This document shows positions 55,046 to 63,160 of a stretch of DNA of 64,000 nt, piece by piece; position 1 is the first letter of the stretch, and each line of letters starts with the position of its first letter. Under the pieces are notes generated by a model. It was not told the origin of the DNA. It ran no database searches and was given only the letters and a program-made list of their open reading frames with translations. Source of the DNA: Hoeflea algicola (GTDB lineage Bacteria > Pseudomonadota > Alphaproteobacteria > Rhizobiales > Rhizobiaceae); NCBI RefSeq assembly GCF_026619415.1, contig NZ_JAOVZR010000001.1, forward strand, positions 124,001 to 188,000, written 5' to 3'. The translations under genes were made by a program, and so were the position numbers.

Positions 55046-55344
55046 TGCAAGAACCTCCAAAAAAGAAAATACAAATGGGTTGAGTTCAGGATTTTTGTTC
55101 AAAACAAAGCGGGCATAGACGCAGCAGATCGCATCATAGGCGGGATTTGGAAATGATTATTCACGCCATCCGATTCAGACAATACTGGAAGGCATATCGC
55201 GATATGCGTTGCAAATTGTCGATCGGAAGTTTCATTCCTCCAATAAGCGTATCTGATGGTCGGTTATAAATACGATACTGAGATAATAGTTGGTTTTGGC
55301 CGTGTGCGCCAGTCACACGCCGTAATCGAGATTGCGCGGCAAAC
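55046..55344. other. intergenic region, AT-rich, no gene found
   Basis: 299 bp, lower GC than the neighbouring genes; contains the promoter region of the binding-protein-like gene on one side and the end of the DUF1254 gene on the other. No convincing ORF or strong terminator was found. Confidence 0.4.
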
Positions 55345-55905
55345 TCAGGCGGGATCGATCTTGAACCGCGCGCAGATAGCATCGGCAAGAAACGCCCGTG
55401 CCGCTGGTTCCTGGCTTGGCGCCGGGGCGATCGCGCGCAATGCCACATACCCTTGCGTTGCCGGCAATTCGACCAGCACCGCGCGCTCCAGCGCACGCGG
55501 CATGGCGCGCCGCAACTGAAGCATCTGTGTCGGTGTGACGAAGGCGATGTCGACACTTTCGCCGATCGAAGAGCGGTCATTCATCGAATAGGTTTCATTC
55601 GACGCGGAATCATAGACCGATACGGTCCACAGTGGCACATCACCCGACGCCATTACCCGCACCGGCCCGTTGTCGATGTCAAATCGGCAGACCGCGGTCC
55701 GGATGTAGGGATCGTCATTATACAGCCCCGAGGTATTGGGCTCGTTTGCAAGCGTGAAGAACCGGTTTTCGTCACCCAGCGCCACCACCCGGGTCCAGGT
55801 GTCGGTCCCGGTCCATTTCGGCATCGCCAAAATGATGATGATGTGGATCAGCGCCGCGCCGACCAGTCCGATGGCGATGGCCAGCAAACCGCTACGCATG
55901 GTCAC
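55345..55905 (-). CDS. DUF1254 domain protein
   Basis: 186 residues. One N-terminal membrane anchor (LLAIAIGLVGAALIHIIIIL), then KWTGTDTWTRVVALGDENRF and YNDDPYIRTAVCRFDIDNGPVRVMA, the conserved DUF1254 beta-region. It is short compared with full-length DUF1254 proteins, as in the rhizobial paired arrangement with a separate DUF1214 gene. Its start overlaps the DUF1214 gene by 14 bp. Envelope function, exact role unknown. Confidence 0.85.
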   Translation of the reverse strand: MTMRSGLLAIAIGLVGAALIHIIIILAMPKWTGTDTWTRVVALGDENRFFTLANEPNTSGLYNDDPYIRTAVCRFDIDNGPVRVMASGDVPLWTVSVYDSASNETYSMNDRSSIGESVDIAFVTPTQMLQLRRAMPRALERAVLVELPATQGYVALRAIAPAPSQEPAARAFLADAICARFKIDPA

Positions 55906-56479
55906 AATCCGTCATCGCTATTTTGGGCATGTCGAGTTCCACCAGTCCCGTGGAGCCCGCTGTCGGCGTATCGATGAGGGTCAGCACCAGCGCAACATCG
56001 CCAGGTTGATCGAGCCGGATCCAGTTGCCCGGTTTGGCGTCAGTGGAGATCCGGATGCTGAATGCGCCATCGCTGTTGCGCAAGGTGTTCCAGGAATTGA
56101 TGCTTGAAGGAAATTGCGACGGCGCTACCACCGGCACGCCTCCGCTATCGGTGATGCGCAGCGTCCAGAATCGTGAAGGCGGTGTTGTTCCCGAAACCGT
56201 GTAGCTACAGTTCCCCGACAGCGGTTTTCCGTCCTGATCGGTCCGTGCGGTAAACACCAGTCCCTCGGCGCGTCCGAGCAGGACCCGTCCGTCACCGGCG
56301 CGGTGGGCCTTGGCGAAGGGGTCGGCACTGGCGGTCTGCAATTCCGGATAGGCGCTCCACGGCCCCAGCTTGATGGCGCCAAAGCCGGATGTGGCCTTGA
56401 GCGTCCAGGCGGCGGACCAACCGCCGATGCCGAAGGCGACAGCCAGCGTGAGCAGAACCAGAACAGGCAGACGTAACAC
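55892..56479 (-). CDS. DUF1214 domain protein
   Basis: 195 residues. A membrane anchor (LVLLTLAVAFGIGGWSAAW) and the DUF1214 domain: GNCSYTVSGTTPPSRFWTLRI, SWNTLRNSDGAFSIRIS, GNWIRLDQPG. Often fused to DUF1254; here split into two overlapping genes. Located next to the class A PBP. Confidence 0.88.
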   Translation of the reverse strand: MLRLPVLVLLTLAVAFGIGGWSAAWTLKATSGFGAIKLGPWSAYPELQTASADPFAKAHRAGDGRVLLGRAEGLVFTARTDQDGKPLSGNCSYTVSGTTPPSRFWTLRITDSGGVPVVAPSQFPSSINSWNTLRNSDGAFSIRISTDAKPGNWIRLDQPGDVALVLTLIDTPTAGSTGLVELDMPKIAMTDCDHA

Positions 56480-56617
56480 GGACCGGGTTTTCCTTCGTCA
56501 AGCCAGCGGCGTGGCGGGCACGGCGCGTATATGGAAGCGGGCGGGGTAGTCTAATGTCTTGAAATCATACATTGACCACACCGTTTTGGAGAACCCGCGA
56601 GAGAGCGATATCGAATA

Positions 56618-58804
56618 TCATCGTTCGGCGGTGATGGGAACCAGCGCAGGTAGGTTGTCGGCCGCGGCGAGCCGCTCGGGCACCCCCAAGGGCTTGGCCT
56701 TTTCGAACTGTTCGGACAGCGCGCGCAGGATGTCGGTGGTCTGACGGTTGAGCGTGCGCGGCCGCTGTGGCGGCGCCAACCCGTTGCCGTCGCCCGAAGA
56801 ACTGGCAACCAGCGGCGCGGCACGTGGCGTCGGAAGCGGATTTTCGACGCCGGGAATGGCTCGGAGCTCGATGCCCTGGTGGGCGTAATCCATCAGCCGC
56901 TTGAAGGTCATCGCCGGCAGCGAGCCGCCGGTCATTCGGTTGGACGAGGTGTAATCGTCGTTGCCGAACCAGACGGCTGCGGCAAAATTGCCGGTAAAGC
57001 CGCAGAACCAGGCATCGCGATAGGCTTGCGTGGTACCGGTCTTGCCACCCGTCAGCACCCCGTCGACCGCTGCACGCCGGGCGGTGCCGACATAGGGCAC
57101 CCGGGTCAGCATCTGCGTCATGTAGGCCTCGGCCGTCTCCGACAGTACCCGTTTGGCGGGCGGTTCGTCGCGGTTGAAATCATACAGCACATCGCCCTTG
57201 TAATTCATGATCTGGGTGATGCCGTGGCGCCGCGATTCCATGCCGCCAGCGGGAAACACTGCAAAGGCGGTGGCCTGGTCGAGCACCGTGACTTCCGAAG
57301 TGCCGATGGGGATGGTGACGTCCTTGCGGATTGGCGTCTGCACCCCGAATTTCTTGGCCTGGGCCATGATCTGCTCGATCGGGTTGGGGCCGAGTTTTTC
57401 CTTGGCGAGCCGCACCGGAATGGTGTTGATCGATTTTGCCAGTGCGGTCTTGATGTCGGTGCGCCCACGGTAGCTGTTGCCGTAATTCTTCGGGTTCCAG
57501 TTACCCCAGTGAATCGGCGCATCGATGATCGGGCTGTCGGGCGTCATGCCTTTTTCCATGGCCAGCGAATAGGTGTAGATCTTGAACGACGATCCCGGCT
57601 GCCTGAGCGCCCTTGTGGCGCGGTTGAACTGGCTTTCGCCGTAGTCGCGACCGCCGACCATGGCCCGCACGGCGCCGCCATTTTCAATGAGCACCAGTGC
57701 GCCCTGGCTGGCCCTGTATTGTTCGCCATACTGGCGCAGGCTGGTTTCCAGCGAAGCTTCGGCGGCTTCCTGCATGCCGATATCGATGGTGGTGCGGACG
57801 ATCAGCGAGTGCGTGTCGAACCGGGCGGCGATGCGCTTGACCTCTTCGAACGCCCAGTCGAGGAAATAGTCCGGTGCGTCGTGGTCACCGCGGTCGATGA
57901 CGCTGGCCGGATTGCGCCGCGCGCCGATCACCTGGCCCTCGGTCATCAGGTTGCCCTGCACCATGTTTGACAGCACCTCGTTGGCGCGCGCCCGGGCGGC
58001 AGGCAGGTTGATGTGCGGAGCATAGCGGGCAGGGGCCTTGAATAGCCCGGCCAGCATCGCGGCTTCCGCAAGCGAAACCTCGGTGATGTCCTTGCCAAAA
58101 TAGAACTGCGCGGCTGCGGCTGCGCCAAAGGTGCCGCCGCCCATATAGGCGCGGTCGAGATAGAGTCTGAGGATTTCCTTCTTCGGCAGATTGGCCTCGA
58201 GCCAGAACGCCAGAAAGGCTTCCTTGATCTTGCGCTCAATGGTCCGTTCATTGGTCAAAAACAGGTTCTTGGCCAACTGCTGGGTAATGGTCGAGCCGCC
58301 CTGAACCACCGAGTTGGCCTTGACGTTTTCGGTCATGGCGCGGACCAGGCCTAAAAAATCGATGCCGAAATGATCGAAAAAGCGCCGGTCCTCGGTGGCC
58401 AGCACCGCCTTGACGAAATGATCGGGCAGTTGGTCGACGGGGGCTGAATCCTCGTGGATGATGCCGCGATGGCCAATTTCATTGCCGTAGCGGTCGAGGA
58501 AAGTGACGGCGAAGTCATCCTGCGCGCGCCAGTTGCCGGCGGTCTCCTCGAACGCCGGAAGCGCCAACGCCAACAGCAGCACGAAGCCGGCAGTGCCGAC
58601 ATTCATGCCTTCGCCGGCGATTTCAAAGAAGGCTTTCCAAAATCCACGGGTGCGGAACCGGCGGAAAAAGATGGTGATTTCTTCCCATAATTCGCCGACG
58701 CCGAAGCCTGCGTTCCAGATGCTGGAATCGATCCAGGAATCGATCCGGAGCAGGATATTGGACCGCTTGCGCGGCCGGTTTTCCTGGTTGAACGGGTCTT
58801 GCAC
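56618..58804 (-). CDS. class A penicillin-binding protein (PBP1A family)
   Basis: 728 residues. Membrane anchor at about 75-95. Transglycosylase: EDRRFFDHFGIDFLGLVRAM and QGGSTITQQLAKNLFLT (about 165-182). Transpeptidase with the SxxK serine in RQPGSSFKIYTYSLAM, SxN in AKSINTIPVRL, and KTGTTQAYRDAWFCGFTG. It polymerises and cross-links peptidoglycan in the inner membrane. C-terminal tail of about 60 residues is Pro/Arg-rich. Confidence 0.94.
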   Translation of the reverse strand: MQDPFNQENRPRKRSNILLRIDSWIDSSIWNAGFGVGELWEEITIFFRRFRTRGFWKAFFEIAGEGMNVGTAGFVLLLALALPAFEETAGNWRAQDDFAVTFLDRYGNEIGHRGIIHEDSAPVDQLPDHFVKAVLATEDRRFFDHFGIDFLGLVRAMTENVKANSVVQGGSTITQQLAKNLFLTNERTIERKIKEAFLAFWLEANLPKKEILRLYLDRAYMGGGTFGAAAAAQFYFGKDITEVSLAEAAMLAGLFKAPARYAPHINLPAARARANEVLSNMVQGNLMTEGQVIGARRNPASVIDRGDHDAPDYFLDWAFEEVKRIAARFDTHSLIVRTTIDIGMQEAAEASLETSLRQYGEQYRASQGALVLIENGGAVRAMVGGRDYGESQFNRATRALRQPGSSFKIYTYSLAMEKGMTPDSPIIDAPIHWGNWNPKNYGNSYRGRTDIKTALAKSINTIPVRLAKEKLGPNPIEQIMAQAKKFGVQTPIRKDVTIPIGTSEVTVLDQATAFAVFPAGGMESRRHGITQIMNYKGDVLYDFNRDEPPAKRVLSETAEAYMTQMLTRVPYVGTARRAAVDGVLTGGKTGTTQAYRDAWFCGFTGNFAAAVWFGNDDYTSSNRMTGGSLPAMTFKRLMDYAHQGIELRAIPGVENPLPTPRAAPLVASSSGDGNGLAPPQRPRTLNRQTTDILRALSEQFEKAKPLGVPERLAAADNLPALVPITAER

Positions 58805-58977
58805 GGGTCTCGATCCATCACGGCGTGGGCTTGTGGCCCCGCCTGTTGCTTTTGCGACTGCGGAAAAACCGCTGCCTATATTGCCCCTACGACCTATGCT
58901 TTTGGCCGATTTTCAGTCAAAGAACAAGTCGGATAAGCAAACCGACTCCTGCCGGAAAATAAAAAAGGACGCATATA

Positions 58978-59430
58978 ATGGGCCCCAAGCCCTTCTGGAA
59001 AACCAAGACCCTGGACGAGATGAACGCCGCCGAATGGGAAAGCCTGTGCGATGGCTGCGGCCGTTGCTGTTTGAACAAGCTGGAGGACTGGGATACCGGC
59101 GAGATTGCCTGGACCAATATTGCCTGCCGGCTGCTCGACGGCCACACCTGCCGCTGCAAGGATTATCCCAACCGCCAGGCTATCGTGCCCGATTGCATCG
59201 GGCTGACGCCGGACCAGGTTGAAACCATTCCCTGGCTGCCGCCGACCTGCGGCTACCGGCTGGTGGCCGAGGGCCGTGATCTCTACTGGTGGCATCCGCT
59301 GGTGTCGGGCGATGCCGACACCGTGCACGAGGCCGGCGTTTCGGTGCGGGATCGCACCATCAGTGAAACCGACGTCGAGGTCGAAAATTTCGAAGACTAC
59401 CTGGTCGAATGGCCGGGCGAGGAGGCCTGA
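58978..59430 (+). CDS. YcgN-family cysteine-cluster protein
   Basis: 150 residues. [19 protein letters not shown] (CxxCxxCC) and [20 protein letters not shown] with PDCIGL are the UPF0260/YcgN cluster, a probable Zn or Fe-S site. The function is unknown. It is divergent from the PBP gene with about 170 bp between. Confidence 0.92.
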   Translation: MGPKPFWKTKTLDEMNAAEWESLCDGCGRCCLNKLEDWDTGEIAWTNIACRLLDGHTCRCKDYPNRQAIVPDCIGLTPDQVETIPWLPPTCGYRLVAEGRDLYWWHPLVSGDADTVHEAGVSVRDRTISETDVEVENFEDYLVEWPGEEA

Positions 59431-59722
59431 TACGCATCGCGTTCAAATGGCTTCATGTGACCGGCACCGCATCTGCGTAAATGTAATGCAGGTTCTTACT
59501 GCGCCCTTTGCCCATCAACCAGGATGTGCGGCGTGGTAGGCCTTAGCCGCGAGCGGTTTTACCGGTGGTGATCGGTGCGCACACTGCGTGGAAAATCCAT
59601 GGGCGCTTGCCGCCGCCAGCTTGATTTTGCTTGCCGGCGGCGGTCCGTCTCATCAGCAGGTTCCCGGCTTTTGCGAGCCGCGGCAATCTACGCCCTTCCG
59701 TGAAAAATTGTGCCAGGCGACG
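59431..59722. other. intergenic region with a GC-rich hairpin
   Basis: About 290 bp without a gene. CCGCCGCC (about 59609) and GGCGGCGG (about 59636) can form a hairpin, possibly the end of the YcgN transcript, although a clear T-run is missing. Confidence 0.35.
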
Positions 59723-59747
59723 GGAACCAATTCCAGGTTTCGGTGTT
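59723..59747 (+). promoter_or_regulatory. EcfG (general stress sigma factor)-like promoter
   Basis: GGAAC (59723-59727), 16-bp spacer, TGTT (59744-59747). It fits the alphaproteobacterial EcfG consensus GGAAC-N16-17-cGTT and precedes the small DUF1328 membrane protein gene by about 33 bp. Confidence 0.55.
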
Positions 59748-59779
59748 AACGCCTTGTATTGCCAATGGAGGGTTGCCTG

Positions 59780-59941
59780 ATGATCAAATGGATTCTGATC
59801 TTGCTTATTGTCGCCGCTGTTGCCGGTCTGCTGGGCTTTGGCCGGCTGTCGGGTGCGGCGCTGACGGGCGCAAAATTCCTGATTGCGATCGTGCTGGTTC
59901 TGTTCCTGCTCGCGGTGCTCGGAATTATCGCCATCGCCTAG
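59780..59941 (+). CDS. DUF1328 small membrane protein
   Basis: 53 residues from ATG 59780 (GGAGG 8 bp upstream). Two helices separated by GFGRLSGAALTGAKFL, the DUF1328 pattern. Such proteins are frequently stress-induced in rhizobia; the EcfG-like promoter upstream fits. Molecular role unknown. Confidence 0.88.
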   Translation: MIKWILILLIVAAVAGLLGFGRLSGAALTGAKFLIAIVLVLFLLAVLGIIAIA

Positions 59942-59984
59942 CCTGGTTTGCGCGACTCCTTACCCCCTGAGTATGCGCGCATCG

Positions 59985-60020
59985 AAACGGCCGCCGGTCC
60001 CCGCTCCCGGCGGCCGTTTT
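59985..60020. terminator. bidirectional Rho-independent terminator
   Basis: AAACGGCCGCCGG (59985-59997) pairs perfectly with CCGGCGGCCGTTT (60007-60019), flanked by A- and T-runs. It serves convergent DUF1328 and GFA-family genes. Confidence 0.85.
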
Positions 60021-60050
60021 GCGTTTGTGGACGGCAACCGGCACACGGCG

Positions 60051-60443
60051 TTAGTCTTCGTAGCGGGTCGTCTCGTCGCGGTCGCGGTCGTAGCTGTGTG
60101 CGAGGGGAAATGAGGGCAGCCAGGATTCACGGCGAACGGTCCAGAGTTCGTAGCTTGGCTGCAACTGGTCGGGCGCATCGAGCGAGCCCAGATTGATTTC
60201 GATCTCATCGTCGCTGCGGGAAAAAACCGACGAGCCGCAAGCCGGGCAGAAATGCCGCCCGGCATAGCTGCCGGTTTCGCCCTCGATGGTGACCGCATCC
60301 TCGGGAAATATCGCTGAGGCATGAAACAGCGCTCCGTGATGCTTGCGGCAACTCAGGCAATGACACAAGCCAACCCGGTAGGGCCGCCCCGACGCCACCA
60401 GCCGCACATTGCCGCAAAGGCACCCGCCGGTAAATTGGTCCAT
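60051..60443 (-). CDS. GFA-family zinc protein
   Basis: 130 residues. Zinc-ligand motifs GGCLCGNVRL, CHCLSCRKHHGALFH and HFCPACGSSVF are complete. The family is named for glutathione-dependent formaldehyde-activating enzyme, but most members' reactions are unknown. Stand-alone gene. Confidence 0.9.
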   Translation of the reverse strand: MDQFTGGCLCGNVRLVASGRPYRVGLCHCLSCRKHHGALFHASAIFPEDAVTIEGETGSYAGRHFCPACGSSVFSRSDDEIEINLGSLDAPDQLQPSYELWTVRRESWLPSFPLAHSYDRDRDETTRYED

Positions 60444-60582
60444 GATGGGACTCCTTCGAGATCAAGCGGGAGGAATGGCTATAGTCGACGGCGTTTTCAT
60501 GACAGGTAAAGCCAGATTTGAGGCGTGCGCAAAAAGCCGAGAAGGAGGACGCCTGATTGGTTCGGTCGCGCCATTCTCAAAG

Positions 60583-60870
60583 TTACAGCCAGTTTTGCGG
60601 GTTTCGTCCGCCATGGACGATGGCCACGACCAGACTGCCGTAAGCCATAGGTTCGTAGATGAGGATATAATTACCCTCGATCAGAGTGCGCGCTGTGGGG
60701 CTCAGCTCGGGGCGCGCCGCGCCCATATCGGGTTGGGTAGCGGCGAGATCAGCCTTTTCCAGCATGCGCCGCAACAGGGCGTCGGCAGCGGGTTCATTGT
60801 CGACGGCGATATTGCGCCAGATGTCGCGTATGTCCTGCTCGGCCCGAGGACTGAGCCGGGCTTCAGCCAC
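60583..60870 (-). CDS. ParE-family toxin
   Basis: 95 residues: ARLSPRAEQDIRDIWRNIA, NEPAADALLRRMLEKADLAA, ELSPTARTLIEGNYILIYEP and VAIVHGGRNPQNWL match the ParE/RelE fold including the terminal strand. Its start overlaps the antitoxin stop by 8 bp. ParE toxins inhibit DNA gyrase. Confidence 0.9.
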   Translation of the reverse strand: MAEARLSPRAEQDIRDIWRNIAVDNEPAADALLRRMLEKADLAATQPDMGAARPELSPTARTLIEGNYILIYEPMAYGSLVVAIVHGGRNPQNWL

Positions 60871-61132
60871 GGCGTTCGGCTTTCAATTCTGTGAGCAGCG
60901 ACTTGGCGTCTACCACGCGGCCTTCGCCACTGGCGATGCCTTCGTCATAGGCGCGCTTGAGGCGATTGATTTCAATCTCGCGCAACTGCTGATGCTGTTC
61001 CCACAGCCGCAGCGCATCCCGCATTACCTCGCTGTTGGACGCATAGGCACCGGACGCCACAGCCTTTTGCAACCGTGCAATCTGCTGTGAGGACAAGGAG
61101 ATGGTAAGCGTTTTCATCGGTTCGTGCTTCAT
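60863..61132 (-). CDS. ParD-family antitoxin (type II)
   Basis: 89 residues; ATG 61117 (KTLTISLSSQQIARLQ) may be the true start. RHH domain residues 5-50 including YASNSEVMRDALRLWEQ, and a C-terminal toxin-binding tail (AYDEGIASGEGRVVDAKS). First gene of the operon and likely autorepressor. Lies beside the IS element. Confidence 0.88.
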   Translation of the reverse strand: MKHEPMKTLTISLSSQQIARLQKAVASGAYASNSEVMRDALRLWEQHQQLREIEINRLKRAYDEGIASGEGRVVDAKSLLTELKAERRG

Positions 61133-61228
61133 GATGAAAATATAGCAAGGCTAACAGGAACTAACAAGAACTATGAGAAATTGGGCGACGGAGTTTAAGT
61201 TCAGAACGGGAATTGAAGGCTGCACATA

Positions 61229-61271
61229 CCCCTCGCCAACAGGGGAGGGGCTAGAGCCGTCCAGGACGGCT
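61229..61271. repeat. two small inverted repeats left of the IS
   Basis: CCCCT/AGGGG (61229-61245) and AGCCGTCC-A-GGACGGCT (61255-61271) sit in the 194-bp gap between parD and the left end of the insertion element. No T-run follows. No gene is seen here. Confidence 0.4.
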
Positions 61272-61314
61272 TCAATTCGCGAGACGCGCGTAGGGATATT
61301 TTTGACAGCGATAA

Positions 61315-61326
61315 GAAAATAATCCT
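61315..61326 (+). repeat. left flanking direct repeat of the insertion
   Basis: GAAAATAATCCT directly adjoins the left inverted repeat. The same 12-mer is present at 63906-63917, two bases beyond the right inverted repeat. If 3 bases on each side belong to the element, the remaining 8-bp duplication AAAATAAT fits the 8-bp target duplication known for IS1595 elements. Confidence 0.6.
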
Positions 61327-61346
61327 AATTATATACTTGACGTACC
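61327..61346 (+). repeat. left terminal inverted repeat
   Basis: AATTATATACTTGACGTACC. The reverse complement of 63884-63903 is the same sequence with one change (G to T at position 13), i.e. 19 of 20 bases. It also overlaps the transposase -35. Confidence 0.8.
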
Positions 61347-61365
61347 ATATCGTATTTGGCATAAA
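61337..61365 (+). promoter_or_regulatory. promoter of the transposase
   Basis: TTGACG (61337-61342), 17-bp spacer, CATAAA (61360-61365), 21 bp before the transposase ATG. The -35 is inside the left inverted repeat, so transposase binding could autoregulate. AAGGAG is the ribosome site. Confidence 0.6.
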
Positions 61366-61385
61366 GGACTCAAGGAGTTAAGCCA

Positions 61386-62369
61386 ATGTTCGACCTGACC
61401 AACGAGATTTACCACGACGCCAACAAGGCCCGCGAACATCTGGAAGCCATCCAGTGGCCAGATGGTGCGATCTGCCCTCATTGCGGTAACTGCGATCAAA
61501 CCCGCATTACCAAGCTTGAAGGCAAATCCACACGTCCCGGCGTCTACAAGTGCAACGATTGCCGCAAGCCCTTCTCGGTCACTGTCGGCACCGTGTTCGA
61601 ACGCTCGAAAATCGGGCTGCACAAGTGGATCTTGGCAACGCACCTCATGGCTTCGTCAAAAAAGGGCATGTCCGCGCACCAGTTGCACCGTATGCTTGGT
61701 GTCACCTACAAAACCGCTTGGTTTATGGCCCACCGTATCCGCGAAGCCATGAAAGAGGACGTTAAAACGTCTGGCCCTCTTGGCGGTGAAGGCAAAACCG
61801 TCGAAGCCGACGAAACCTATATCGGCAAGCGCGAAACCCCTCGCCAGCTTTCCCGTGGCCGCATTGCCAAGCCTACCAAGTCAGGCAAGGCCGGTGGCGC
61901 TGAAAAGCGTATCGTGGTCGGTCTGGTCGAGCGTGGCGGCAAGTCCCGCATGTTCCTTGTCCAGAACGCTACCAAAGATATCTTGCGTGATGTGCTGGTC
62001 CGCAACGCTGACCGCAAGTCCAACCTCTATACCGATGAGTCCCGCCTCTACACTGAGACTGGCAAGGAATACGCTACCCATAAGACAACGAAGCATTCCG
62101 CCAAGGAGTACGTTCGTTATGAGGGCGATGCCGTGATCCACTCGAATACGATTGAAGGCGTCTTCTCAGTCTTCAAGCGCGGCATGATCGGTGTCTATCA
62201 GCATTGCGGCGAAGCCCATCTGCACCGCTATCTGGCTGAGTTTGATTTCCGCTATAACCGCCGTACCGCCCTTAAGGTGTCGGACCGCGAACGCGCCGAC
62301 ATGCTGTTAGAAGCCATTCGCGGCAAGCGCCTGACCTATCGGCGGATTGACGAAGCCCGTCACGCCTAA
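61386..62369 (+). CDS. IS1595-family transposase
   Basis: 327 residues. Zinc ribbon with CPHCGNC (about 34-40) and YKCNDCRKPFSVTVGTVFE (about 56-74), HTH-like HKWILATHLMASSKKGMSA, then the ISXO2-like catalytic domain: VEADETYIGKRE (first Asp), SNLYTDESRLYT (second Asp), and HSNTIEGVFSVFKRG (Asn/Glu end typical of this family). Intact, normal length, so the element may still be active. Confidence 0.94.
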   Translation: MFDLTNEIYHDANKAREHLEAIQWPDGAICPHCGNCDQTRITKLEGKSTRPGVYKCNDCRKPFSVTVGTVFERSKIGLHKWILATHLMASSKKGMSAHQLHRMLGVTYKTAWFMAHRIREAMKEDVKTSGPLGGEGKTVEADETYIGKRETPRQLSRGRIAKPTKSGKAGGAEKRIVVGLVERGGKSRMFLVQNATKDILRDVLVRNADRKSNLYTDESRLYTETGKEYATHKTTKHSAKEYVRYEGDAVIHSNTIEGVFSVFKRGMIGVYQHCGEAHLHRYLAEFDFRYNRRTALKVSDRERADMLLEAIRGKRLTYRRIDEARHA

Positions 62370-62485
62370 GCAGAAGGCTCGCAAAATTCTCGCGAAACGA
62401 AAGAAGAACAAGCGCAAATTGTGAATTGCGGGGAGGACCGAGTTTCAACCCTTGCGTCACTCGCTCGACTCACTTCAACGTGGAA

Positions 62486-62517
62486 GGCGGAGGTTCTTCA
62501 CAACCTCCGCCTTTGTT
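62486..62517 (+). terminator. Rho-independent terminator after the transposase
   Basis: GGCGGAGGTT (62486-62495) and AACCTCCGCC (62502-62511) form a perfect 10-bp stem with a CTTCAC loop, followed by TTTGTT. About 115 bp past the transposase stop; it separates transposase transcription from the cargo. Confidence 0.85.
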
Positions 62518-62617
62518 CAACCGAGCCATAGGACGGCCCGAATGATTACCAAGCAGACTTTGAATCCTCCCGTGATTCTCGTCAAGCGTCCTGTGGCCTC
62601 ACACAGGAAACTTTGAA

Positions 62618-62897
62618 ATGACAACTGACCACCAAGTAACTTGCATCACTCCAGACGGGGCTGATTCCGATCAAAGAATTGATGCGATAGGAGGTACAGC
62701 CAGTGGGGGGCTGGAAACTCTTAATCGACCGCGCCATAGCTGGGATTGAATCTAGCGAATGGACTTTTTGGACTCTTGTTCAGGGGCAACGAGCTAACGT
62801 CGTCGTTGCAAAGCGGGCGAATGGTCGAAAGTACCTGAAGACAACGGCGGACGGGTTTGAGCCAAACAACCTTTTGGCTCTCCCCCGCTGCCCTTGA
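62618..62897 (+). pseudogene. DUF3892 protein, frameshifted at a G6 run
   Basis: ATG 62618 (AGGAAA upstream) starts TTDHQVTCITPDGADSDQRI, then DAIGG, the DUF3892 N-terminus, but ends soon after. The remaining half, GGWKLLIDRAIAGIESSEWT with TFW...GRKYLKTTADGFEPNN, continues in the +1 frame to 62897. Removing one G from GGGGGG at 62705-62710 restores a single frame of about 92 residues. It may be a real disruption, a homopolymer sequencing error, or slippage-regulated expression. DUF3892 proteins are small and of unknown function, often on mobile DNA. Confidence 0.7.
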
Positions 62898-63036
62898 TCA
62901 TTTCGAACGGAGATTGCACCCCGATCGGGTCAAGCGCCCAGCAAAGGGCTTGCTGGGCGGCGAGCATTTCACGGTCGGACGGGTCAGAGACGAGTGCTGA
63001 CCTAGCCCTATCAATCTCCCTTTGAATGAAACTCAT
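62794..63036 (-). CDS. small IS-cargo protein
   Basis: 80 residues: SFIQREIDRARSALVSDPSD and REMLAAQQALCWALDP, an amphipathic helical domain seen in small accessory proteins of mobile elements of alphaproteobacteria (recognised by resemblance only). The C-terminal 30 residues are less typical and overlap the end of the DUF3892 gene on the other strand. Its start overlaps the next minus-strand gene by 26 bp, so they are coupled. Confidence 0.6.
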   Translation of the reverse strand: MSFIQREIDRARSALVSDPSDREMLAAQQALCWALDPIGVQSPFEMIKGSGGEPKGCLAQTRPPLSSGTFDHSPALQRRR

Positions 63037-63160
63037 TGGGCTTGTCCTTTGTGGGTTTCTTGTCTCCCTTCCCGGTCTTCGGATCGGGAGGGGTTTTCAA
63101 CAGGCGACGCAAAACCTCGTCGCCCTTTTCCTGGTCTTTGCTCATGGATGAATCCGACAT
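63011..63160 (-). CDS. small charged IS-cargo protein
   Basis: 49 residues from ATG 63160 (AAAGG upstream); ATG 63145 possible. DQEKGDEVLRRLLKTPPDPK followed by a Lys-rich tail (TGKGDKKPTKDKPNE), a pattern shared with many small alphaproteobacterial proteins of unknown function next to toxin-like genes. The 5' end meets the divergent plus-strand gene head to head. Confidence 0.55.
   Translation of the reverse strand: MSDSSMSKDQEKGDEVLRRLLKTPPDPKTGKGDKKPTKDKPNEFHSKGD

Noticed and set aside
62410..62430. Right end of the IS directly after the transposase
   Set aside because: Only a 9-bp AATTGTGAA match, no inverted repeat to the left end; the real partner is at 63884-63903.
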